Shown: piece after piece, positions 42,183 to 51,800 of the stretch
How positions within the stretch are numbered: the stretch's first letter is position 1
Layout: every line of letters begins with the position of its first letter
NCBI RefSeq assembly: GCF_902497995.1
Contig: NZ_CABVII010000019.1
Coordinates: forward strand, 1 to 64,000
Length of the DNA stretch: 64,000 nt
Reading direction: 5' to 3'
DNA from: Pseudomonas fluorescens
GTDB taxonomy: Bacteria; Pseudomonadota; Gammaproteobacteria; Pseudomonadales; Pseudomonadaceae
Made by a program: the position numbers and the translations under genes
Notes under the pieces: model-generated
Told to the model about the DNA's origin: nothing
Seen by the model: the letters and a program-made list of their open reading frames with translations, nothing else
Databases searched by the model: none

Positions 42183-44084
42183 ATGACCAACTACCCACCG
42201 CCACCGATGCGCAAACTGAGGGTTTATGCCTTCGACCCGCAGGCCGCCACACAGTTGGATACCGCCCGCATCAGCCACGCGACCATCCAGATTCCCTGGG
42301 AGGAGCGATGGGAAGCAAAGATGCAGCCCGGCCCGGTCAACGAGTATTTCGAAGTCATCGATATCGATCCGAGCAGCGGCCAGTTTTACGATGCGGTGGA
42401 TCTGAACGACCAGCATTTGCTGGCGCAGGACGGACTTACGCCTTCCGAGGGTGATCCACGCTTCCATCAGCAGATGGTGTTTGCCGTGGCGATGAAAACC
42501 GTGAAGCTGTTCGAGCGGGCGCTGGGACGAAAGGTGTATTGGTGCCCGCAGTGGGATGAAAATTCCGGCTCTTACCAGCAGGTGCGCAAATTGCGCATTT
42601 ATCCTCATGCGTTACGCGAAGCGAATGCGTATTACAGCAAAGAGAAAAAAGCGTTGTTGTTCGGTTACTTCAAGGCTTCCATGACCGATCCCGGCGTCAA
42701 TCTTCCGGGAAGTTGGGTGTTCACAGCGTTGTCCCACGACATCATCGCCCACGAAACTACCCACGCGATACTTGACGGTTTGCACCGTCGCTATAGTGAA
42801 GCGACCGGTCCGGACAGCCTGGCGTTCCATGAGGCATTTGCTGACATCGTGGCCCTGATGATGCACTTCATGTTGCCGGAGGCAGTGTCCATGCATGTCG
42901 CCGCCAATGGCGGCAACCTCAGCCAGCGTTCCTGGATGAGCGGCCTGGCCCGGCAGTTCGGCGAAGCCACTGGACGTTATGCCGCACTGCGCGAGGCAAT
43001 CGATGACAAGGACAGCCAGCAGTTGCCCGACCCGACCCTGCTGTCGAAGACACGCGAGCCACACAAGCGCGGCGCAATTCTTGTCGCCGCGGTCTTCGAC
43101 GCATTTATCAGCATCTATGAGCAGCGCTCGGCCGATCTCTTGCGCCTGGCCGATGGCGCGGGCCGCACAGGCAGTCATCTGCCACCGGAACTGGTTCAGC
43201 GTTTGACCCGCGAAGCAACCAAGTCGGCGGACCATGTATTGCGCATGTGCATTCGTGCGCTGGATTACTTGCCGCCGGTGGATGTGCGATTCGGTGAGTT
43301 CTTGCGTGGAATCATCACCGCTGACACCGACCTGGTTCCGAACGATCCGATGCAGTATCGCCTGGCGATGATTCAGGCGTTCCGTCGCCGCGGCATACTG
43401 CCCGAAAAATGCCTGTCACTGGCACCGGACAGCCTGTTGTGGGAGTCGCCCAATATTGAGCTTGAGGCTAAAGAACTGCTGAACGCTCCCAAAGGGGCGC
43501 ACGCGCTCGATATCACACCGCAGTATCAGCGACACAAGGGCTTTCGCCAGGCCGAGCGCAATCGCAAGATTGTCTGGTATTGGGTCATGAAGGTCTGCAG
43601 CTCGGATTCCCATTGGGTCGATGCACTGGGCGTGGTTTTCAATACCAACCGCACGAGCGGCTACATCGCTGGCAGTCTCTTCTTTGGACGGGACCTCAGT
43701 CGGCCAGCAGTCGAGGTGCACTCGGTAAGGACCTGCCGCCGTGCAGGCCCCGATGGCCAGGATCTACGCCAATTGGTGATTGAAGTGACGCAGCGACGCC
43801 AGGGCTTTCTCAATACGGCGGACCAGGAGTTCCAGGATCAGCAGGAACTGGTCGGTTTGACGCCACCGCTGACCAGTGATTTCCAGTTTCGGGGCGGAGC
43901 GACGCTGATCATCGATTTGCGTGACGGTAAGGTGCGGTATGTCATCCGCAAGCGTATAGATGACGTGGACCGACTGGCGGCCCAGCGTCAATTCTTCGAG
44001 ACGGGCACGGACAGTCTGACGCTGACCTACCGTGGCGTAAACGCCAAGGATAATCCGTTCGCCATGACGCATCGTGGAGTCTGA
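42183..44084 (+). CDS. M4-like (gluzincin) zinc peptidase, module B
   Basis: 633 aa, paralogue of 13448-15532. Shared blocks: MRKLRVYAFDPQ at the start, FHQQMVFAVAMKT, LRIYPHALREANAYYS, the zinc motif HETTH at 190-194, and E217 in LAFHEAFADIVALMMHF. The spacing between second His and Glu is 23 in both copies. The C-terminal domain again ends with a FQFRGGATLIIDLRDGKVR block, present in both. No export signal. Start at 42183 follows GGAG. The next gene starts four bases after its stop. Confidence 0.82.
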   Translation: MTNYPPPPMRKLRVYAFDPQAATQLDTARISHATIQIPWEERWEAKMQPGPVNEYFEVIDIDPSSGQFYDAVDLNDQHLLAQDGLTPSEGDPRFHQQMVFAVAMKTVKLFERALGRKVYWCPQWDENSGSYQQVRKLRIYPHALREANAYYSKEKKALLFGYFKASMTDPGVNLPGSWVFTALSHDIIAHETTHAILDGLHRRYSEATGPDSLAFHEAFADIVALMMHFMLPEAVSMHVAANGGNLSQRSWMSGLARQFGEATGRYAALREAIDDKDSQQLPDPTLLSKTREPHKRGAILVAAVFDAFISIYEQRSADLLRLADGAGRTGSHLPPELVQRLTREATKSADHVLRMCIRALDYLPPVDVRFGEFLRGIITADTDLVPNDPMQYRLAMIQAFRRRGILPEKCLSLAPDSLLWESPNIELEAKELLNAPKGAHALDITPQYQRHKGFRQAERNRKIVWYWVMKVCSSDSHWVDALGVVFNTNRTSGYIAGSLFFGRDLSRPAVEVHSVRTCRRAGPDGQDLRQLVIEVTQRRQGFLNTADQEFQDQQELVGLTPPLTSDFQFRGGATLIIDLRDGKVRYVIRKRIDDVDRLAAQRQFFETGTDSLTLTYRGVNAKDNPFAMTHRGV

Positions 44085-44088
44085 GGTC

Positions 44089-45513
44089 ATGACCAAAAAT
44101 AGTACTTCAGGCTCAGTATCAGTGCGCATGTATCGCGGCATTCTTGGCGACTGTTTTTTGCTGCGGCATGAGCAGGACGGGGCCGCAGTCAAGCACATCC
44201 TGATCGATTGCGGGGTCTTGCAAGGAGTCGCAAATGCCAAAGGCCGGATGAAAGACATCGTCAGCGATCTTCTTGAAACCACGGGTGGCAAGCTTGATCT
44301 TTTGGTTGTGACCCATGAGCACCACGATCACCTCTCAGGGTTTCTCTATGAGCGGGATTGTTTCCAGAAGAACTTCGAGATCCGTGAGTTTTGGCTTGCC
44401 TGGACCGAGAACCCCAACGATCCCAAGGCGGTTATGCTGCATGAGCGGTTTGACAAGGCCAAAAATACGCTGGCCGCCTTGGCCACTCATTCGAAAATGA
44501 CGGCATTGAAAGATCACGATGCTCATATCACGACCGTTTTAGAGCTCAGCGCTTTCATGGGCGCAGCCGAAGGAGGTCGCCCCACCGGCGCCAGCACCTT
44601 GACAATGCTCAAGGAAAAGGCAACCCCGGCGCGAACCCGTTATCTGGAACCGGGCGACGTGGTCAGGCCGACCGAGATTACCGGGCTCAGGGCCTACGTA
44701 ATGGGGCCGCCCAGGAACGAAGAACGTTTGCGCAAGGATTTACCTTCCAAGGGTGCCGCCAAGGAGGTGTACCTGACCCGTCAGGAGGACGTACATGCCA
44801 TCAATCTTCAACTCGATCATCTCGACGGTCATACCGTTTCAGCGCTCGATCTGCCGTTTGCGTGCCCGCATCAACGACCGCTGGACGAAATCACGCAGAA
44901 AAAAGCAACGGATCGCACCATCCCCCAAAAGCTGTACTACGACCCCACAGCCACGAAGCGGAAAATCGATGACGAGTGGTATTCATCCGCCGAGACGTTG
45001 GCACTGAAGATGGACTCCGACACCAACAACACAAGCCTGGTACTGGCCTTCGAACTTCCGGACGGGCAGGTCCTGTTGTTTCCGGGAGACGCCCAGGTAG
45101 GCAACTGGCTGTCATGGGCCGACCAGACCTATCCGCGAACTCCCGATCCGGCGCAGGGCGGCGCGCTGACCGTCGATGACATCCTGGCGCGCGTGACGCT
45201 GTACAAAGTCGGTCACCATTGCAGCCACAACGCCACGCTGCGGCAGTTGGGGCTGGAAAAAATGACCGACACCAGGTTGGTGGCGATGATCCCCGTGGTG
45301 CGGCAAGTCGCACAGGACAACGACTGGAATATGCCTTATCCCGAACTTTATGAAGCCTTGAATACGAAAACCAGTCAGCGTGTGGTGATCGGTGACAGCG
45401 TGATCGCAAATGAAATTGCAACGTTTATGACAACGCCTACGGCACCGCAGAACCGAGCTGTTTTGGCTTACCACCAGAAGGAATTGTGGGTGGAGATCAA
45501 GATTTCCTTCTGA
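44089..45513 (+). CDS. MBL-fold (ComEC/Rec2-like) metallohydrolase, module B
   Basis: 474 aa, paralogue of 15529-17112: VTHEHHDHLSGF (HxHxDH, about 75-80), LLFPGDAQVGNWLSWADQ, and GHHCSHNATLRQLG. Soluble, no signal. GAGG precedes the ATG. In both modules the gene follows the zinc peptidase almost without gap, indicating a conserved two-gene unit. Substrate unknown. Confidence 0.82.
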   Translation: MTKNSTSGSVSVRMYRGILGDCFLLRHEQDGAAVKHILIDCGVLQGVANAKGRMKDIVSDLLETTGGKLDLLVVTHEHHDHLSGFLYERDCFQKNFEIREFWLAWTENPNDPKAVMLHERFDKAKNTLAALATHSKMTALKDHDAHITTVLELSAFMGAAEGGRPTGASTLTMLKEKATPARTRYLEPGDVVRPTEITGLRAYVMGPPRNEERLRKDLPSKGAAKEVYLTRQEDVHAINLQLDHLDGHTVSALDLPFACPHQRPLDEITQKKATDRTIPQKLYYDPTATKRKIDDEWYSSAETLALKMDSDTNNTSLVLAFELPDGQVLLFPGDAQVGNWLSWADQTYPRTPDPAQGGALTVDDILARVTLYKVGHHCSHNATLRQLGLEKMTDTRLVAMIPVVRQVAQDNDWNMPYPELYEALNTKTSQRVVIGDSVIANEIATFMTTPTAPQNRAVLAYHQKELWVEIKISF

Positions 45514-45687
45514 CCCTGATTCTGGAGGGGCAGACGTCGAGGTAATCCCAGTCGCTGTCGGTATCAAACGATTTGCTTATGATCAATAGACCAAACATAT
45601 CTAAGTCTTGATTCGGCTAATCATTGGCGTCGACTAAGATTGTTCAGGGCCTAATCCAGCCAGACAAGTGAACAAGGGGAGAACGCG

Positions 45688-45798
45688 ATGCCAGATTCAA
45701 GCGGCGCTTCGGTTTCAGTTGGCGCACCTGCGCCCCCTTGCATCTTTCAGACACGGCTTGCCAGACACCCGCGCCATTCCTTGACCCGCCGAACCTGA
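45688..45798 (+). CDS. Possible 36-aa leader ORF before the giant gene
   Basis: In the 290-base gap behind the MBL gene, AAGGGGAGA lies six bases before an ATG that encodes MPDSSGASVSVGAPAPPC... and stops seven bases before the start of the 2378-aa gene. A ribosome site this good is missing in front of the giant gene itself, so translation of the giant may be coupled to this leader, or the leader may be the broken remnant of another gene. AT-rich sequence at 45570-45640 is a plausible promoter. Confidence 0.4.
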   Translation: MPDSSGASVSVGAPAPPCIFQTRLARHPRHSLTRRT

Positions 45799-45805
45799 GC
45801 TCGCC

Positions 45806-48800
45806 ATGCCGTTCGAGCTGTCACTGATCGACTTGGTGTCGCCCTACGTGCTGCAGGGCGACACCTTCGGCGCCTGGCATGCGGTGTACGCGGCATTGCG
45901 CGTCTCTGAACATGAGGTGGCTTGCGACGAAAACGGCATCACCCTGCGTGGCAGCGTCGATTTCGAGGGTAACCTGACGGTCGATCCGGCCAACATGTCG
46001 CTGGCCTGGAGCAATACCGAAAGCCATCCCGAGAACGACGCTTCGCGGCGCGATCCATGGATCGACGTGCGCGATGCCCGGCTGGAATTCCAGCTTGTCG
46101 TACCGCGCGTCGCGTCGCAGAAAGTCTCCACCGCAGTCGCGGCCATCGGCGCCAGCCCGGCCTTTGCCAACACCGCCCAGGTGCTGTCCGCCTACGACAA
46201 CATTCCAATCGATGCGCCGCCGTCGGACTATCCGTCCACCGGCTTCGTGCTCGACCTGCTGCTGACCACGGTGGTGTTGCGCCCACCTTTCCTGCGCGGC
46301 GCCAAGCGCGACCCCAACGGGCAGCTCGTGCCCGACCCGCAAAACGAAAAGGTCAAGTTCTCGCTGCCGCGACTGAAATTCCGGCTGTCCCAGGGGCCGC
46401 TCAATGGCGATCCGATCGTGGCGACGCTGCTGTCGGCCGGCGCCAGCGGGCTCGACGATCCGGGCGATATCGCCGTTGCCGAGCTGATCAAGATGGAGCC
46501 GCCGTATGCCTTCATCGGCCCCTCGCAGGTCGTCGGCTTCGGCTTTCGCTCGGGCACGCTCGACTTGTCGGACCAGTCAACGCCGCCCGACGTGCTGGCG
46601 CAATTCGGTTTCGATGAGTCGTGGACGGGCCTGTACCTGCCCGAAATCCGGCTGTTCGTGGCCCCGCACGGCGCGCGCGATTTCGCGGTGGAGGGCGGCG
46701 TCGAAAACTTGCTGATCGGCATTGGCGCGTCGTCGGGCGTCACCGGCGATTTTTCGCTCCAGGTGATCGACCAGGGCGCCGGCCCGCTAAAGCTCGGCGC
46801 GCGTTTCTACGACGCCGACCAGCGCGGCTACGGCATCGTCCGGACCTCGGACACCACGGCCACGGTGCAGTTGCCCGAGCAGTCGCGCATGGTCGTCGAT
46901 GTCGAAGGCGGGCGCACACCGATCACCGTGTCGGTAACGATTTCCGGCGGTGCTCCGATTGCCGGCCGCGAGGCCGCCATCGACCTGTTCTCCAGCGCCA
47001 CGCGCACCATTGTCATTACTGCCAGCGACACCAGCTCGCCGCAGCGCGCCGCTACGTTTACTGTCGAGGCCAGCCGCAGGCCGCCGGCAGTGGAGGTGCC
47101 CGGCACGACATCGCTAGGCCCGGTCAAGGCGGCAGAAATCACCGCGTCCTCGACGCTGCAGGGCAGCGTTGCGGTGCAGCAGCCCCGGCTGGAGATCGTT
47201 TCGCAGACATCGACGTCGGTGGTGGTGGGCCTCAACGTGGCGCCGGCCCGGGCGGCGCTGACGCAGTGGAAGCTCAACGGTGCTCCGGCCGGAACCAGTG
47301 CGACGCTGACGGTCGATCTGCCTTCCGGCGGCCCCGACGCCACCGTCACCGCAACGCTGCCCGGCGAAACCGGCGTGGCCAATTTCACCAGCTACTTGCG
47401 CTTCGACAAGCCGCCCTACATCGATAGCAACCGCGTCCAGACCGATGCCGATACCCGCGCCTTCGGGCTGAATCCGGACAACACCCACACCACCACGGCG
47501 GCCGACGAGGGCACGACCGCCGGCTGGCTGGGCGGCAGCGAAGTGCAAACCGCGCTCCTGCCGGTGTTGCAGAGTCTTCCCGTCGGCACCGCGATCAACA
47601 TCGAAGGCTTTGCCAGCTACGAAGGCCCGCCACCACCCGCCGTCGATACCACCAAGCGCGCCTATAACGAAGACTTGGCGCGCCGCCGCGCGCTGAGCCT
47701 GCGGGCGATTGTCGAAGCGCTGATCGCCGACCCCGGCACCGGCCTGGCAGCCAGGAACATGACGGTGAGCCATGCGCCGAACATGACGAACTGGACCAGC
47801 CAGGGCTTCCCGGCAGTCGAGACGCGCCGCATCTGGTGGAAGGCGGTGGCCTCGTGGCCGCCGGCGAACACGCCGCAAACCATCGCCACCATCACGTTGC
47901 ACCGCGACCCGCAGACGCCCTCGACGTCGGCGCCGACGGTGATCGACCCGCCGCCCAACGCGCAGCCGGCGGCGCCGCCGCGTTGGTTCCGGCAGATGGG
48001 CGCGAAGGTGCGCATCATTCGCGACCAATTCGTCGCCTGCGAGGTTAATGCCAAGATCGACATCCAGACCGCCGCCGAAGACCGGCTGCAGGCCGGCATG
48101 CCCCCCGGCAATTCGGGCGCGCTGCCGGCGGGCGCGCCGCTTGGCGCAAACCCGGCCGATGGCCTGATCGACTTCCGGCTGGTCGTGCAGATCGACGACG
48201 CGACGGACACCGTCACCGTGATCGGCTACTACGGCGCCGATCCGGCCGACGTCGACGGCCTGTACCTGTGGGGAACCCGGCCCGGCCTGATGCCGCCCGC
48301 CAATCCGGGCTTCGGGCTCAACTTCTTTGGCACGACGATCGTCTTCATGCCGCTGCTGTCAGCGGCTGCCGGCGCGGTGGCCAACGACGGCGCGCTGGCT
48401 GAGATCGGAATGACGGCAGCCATGCTGGCGATTCCGGCGAGCATCGCCGGCCTGGCCGAGATCGGCGCCAGCCCAGTGAAGGTGCATTGCGAACGGGTGA
48501 TCTGGTACGGCGGCGAAGTGCAGTTCCGCAGCCGACCGTCAGGTGTTGAAGCGGTGATTTTGTTCGACATGGAAGCCGCACTGAACCTGAACGTTTCCAT
48601 CGGCGGTAAGAAGCTGATCGAAATCAAGCCCGGCTCGCCGCTGTCGGTGCGCTACAAGGCGGTCGGCATCCGCATCGGCAACGACCCGGACCAGCCGAAG
48701 TTCCAGTTCCGTCCGGTGTTCGACGCCTCCAAGGGCTACACCATCGACGTGTCCAAGCCGGGCGCGATCAGCGTGGCGTCGCCGCTCGACAGCATTCTGA

Positions 48801-51800
48801 CGATCCTGGGCGCACGCATTGCGCGCAACAACCCGCTGGTCTTCGAGATCGACCTGGGCTTTGCCGTCGATCTCGGTGTGGTCACCATCGAGCGGGCGCG
48901 GATTCGCATGAAGTTCGATCCGCTGGGCTCGCCCGAACTCACCGCCTTTGCCGCCGGCGTGGATATTCCCGGCGCGCTGCGCGGCCGGGGCTACATGGAA
49001 CTCAACGAGAACGAGATCAAGGGCCAGATCGACCTGACCATCGTTCCGGTCCAGGTGCGGATTGCTGCCGGCGTTGGCGTCGCCGACATCGACGAGGGTG
49101 GGCGCAAGGCGACCGGCGTGATCATCGCGCTGGAAGTCGAATTTCCAGTGGCGATACCGTTGGCCAACTCGGGCTTGGGGATTTACGGTTTTCTCGGCTT
49201 GTTCGCGATGCATTACCGGCGCAAGGAGCCCGCAACATCGACGATGGCGCCAGCCCTGGCATGGCTCAAGGACGTGGCCCACGGCAACCCGATGGATCTC
49301 GTGGCCTGGGAGCCCAAGATCGACACCTGGGCATTCGGCATCGGCGCGATCGTCGGCACCATGGGATCGAGCGTCATCTTCAACTTGAAGGGCGTGATAC
49401 TGCTCGAGTTGCCGGGCCCACGGCTGTTGCTGGTGATGAAGGCCAAGCTGCTGTCGGTGCTGCCCGAGCTCAAGAGCACCGCGGAGGGCACTTTCCTGGC
49501 GGTGATCGACCTCGACATGGGACGCGGCACGCTGACCATCGGCGTCTCCGTGCAGTTCGATATCAAGCCGCTGCTGGAAATCCGCATCCCGGTCGAGGCC
49601 TTCTTCAACTTCAACGAAGGCAAAGACTGGCACCTGTACCTGGGGCGCTACGTCGACCCGGTTCACGCGAAAATTTTCGAGGTGTTCGAAGGCTCGGGCT
49701 ACCTGATGCTGTCGGGCAAGGGCTTCACTGACGCGGAGATTGCCGACGCGTTGCCGGCGGTGACCGGTTTTGCCATTTCCACCGGCCTGCATGTGTCCAT
49801 TGTCTGGGGCAGCAAGAGCGTCGGGCTGTATGCGCAAGTGGCGGCCGGTTTCGACGCGGTGCTCGGCTTCGATCCATTCCTGCTGGCCGGCAAGCTCTAT
49901 TTGCGCGGCACGCTGCATCTGTTCATCCTCGACCTGAGCGCCTGGGCCGACCTGACGGTGGAGATCGGCGAGCTGCCCGACAAGTCCAAGGTCTCGCGCA
50001 TTTCCGGCGAGATCTGCGGCAAGGTCGAGTTCTTTTTTTTCGACATCCAGGGCTGTGTCGATTTCGCCGTCGGCGCCACGTCGGTTCCGGCCATCGCGCC
50101 GCCCGAACTGTTTCAGTCGCTGCGGCTGGTCAGCCGCTCGCCGGCACTGGCCATCGGAAGCGGCGTGGACAAGGCCATCGACGGCGGCATTGCCGAAGGC
50201 ATCAAGGGCGATGCACAGCCGCCCGCACCGCCGGAACCGCCGCCTCCGGCTGCCATCGGCCAGCCGCAGCCCGATGTTCCGATGACCGACCGGCGCGTGC
50301 CGATCGACGCGATTGCGCTGGCGATGCTTGCCATGCCGCCGACCATCGCCGCAACGCAATACATCTTCCGCGCAGCCCCGGTGGCGCAGACGCCTGGCAC
50401 GCCGAATGCGCCGGCCGACGGCTGGGTGCAGCGCGGCGAAGACGTGTTCCAGTACACACTCAAGAGTGTCGAGCTGATTGGCGAACTGCTCGATGGCGCG
50501 ACGCCGGCCGTGTGGTGGCCGCAGAAGGCCGGCGACGTGGCGGCGCAGCTCGGCCTGCTGAGCTGGGTGCCCGATCCGACGCCCAAAGCCATCGAGCGCA
50601 GCACGTTCCTCGAACAAACCTTCACCGAAACCTGGGGCACGGTGTGCCGTCCAGCGGCGCCACCGTCCTCCGTGCTGTTCACCTGCCTGCAGGAGCCTTT
50701 CGGACCGTCGGCCATCGGTTGGATGCTCGACGGCGAAGCCTGGCCCGACCCGTCCGGCACGGTGCGCTCGGCACCGCCGACGCTGCTGCTGAAGGTGACT
50801 GAGCGCTGGCGCAGCGGCGAGGCGCAGGTCGACAACCTGATCGGCGTCATTCCCGCCGTGGTCGAAGGCTCGTCGGTGATCTGCCCGCCCCGACAGGGTG
50901 GTCGGATCGAGCCCGGTGTGCGCCCGCTACCGGGCAACGTGGCGGGCCGGCTGCGGATCAACCCGGTCCTGGCGGCGCGCGGCAGCAAGCGGCCCGATGC
51001 TTTTGTAACGCAAGAGTTTTCGCTGATCGAACTGGCCGGCCGCGCAAATTCCGGTTTCGATATTTCCCGCGGGATGCTGACCCGGCTGGTCGTCACGCCC
51101 GCAACCGCCACGCCGGCCAACCCGGACCGCGCTGCCTGCACTAGCCGGGTGCTGGCGGCGCCGGTGCTCGACGGGCGTGAGCTGCGTCCCTTTGGCGGCC
51201 CTGAGCGTATCGAGCAGGCGGGCCAGGCCCGCAAGAAATCGGGCTTCAGGCCGGGCCCGTTCGACGATGCCGTTGTGTTCCATACCGGCCCCGCGCGGGT
51301 TGCCACTTTCTACCTGTTTGTGCACCGCGAGATCCTGGGTTCGCGCACCGTCGTCGTGGCCGCGACCGACGCGAGCGACACGGTGCTGAACCAGCAAATC
51401 CTCGACAGCTCGTTCATGATGCCGCCGCAGGTGTTCCCGGCGCACTGGATCGACCCGGCCGGGCCGTGGTTCGACGAAATCGCGCATGTCGCGCAGCACC
51501 AGGGCACGCTGCAGCGGCGTGGCTTCGTCGGCGTGCTGGTCACCCTCAAGGGCCACGAGAAGGCCGATCGCTTCCAGATCGGACTGCTGCCGCAAAGCGC
51601 CGACTGGCACCGCAAGCACATGGACAGGCCTTTCTATGTCGCCGCAGTCGAAGTGCTGACCGCCGCCGAGGCGCTGCGTTCCAGCTATGACACGGCGCAG
51701 CAAACGAGCAAACAGGGCGTGCTGGAGGCGGCGCTGGGCGACAGCAGTTCGGGCCAGGCGCTGCTCAAGCCCGACACGGCCTACGCAGTCAAGGTGAGCT

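Noticed and set aside
48539..50617. 692-codon antisense frame within the 2378-aa gene
   Set aside because: Arg/His/Gln-rich composition typical of antisense frames in GC-rich coding DNA.
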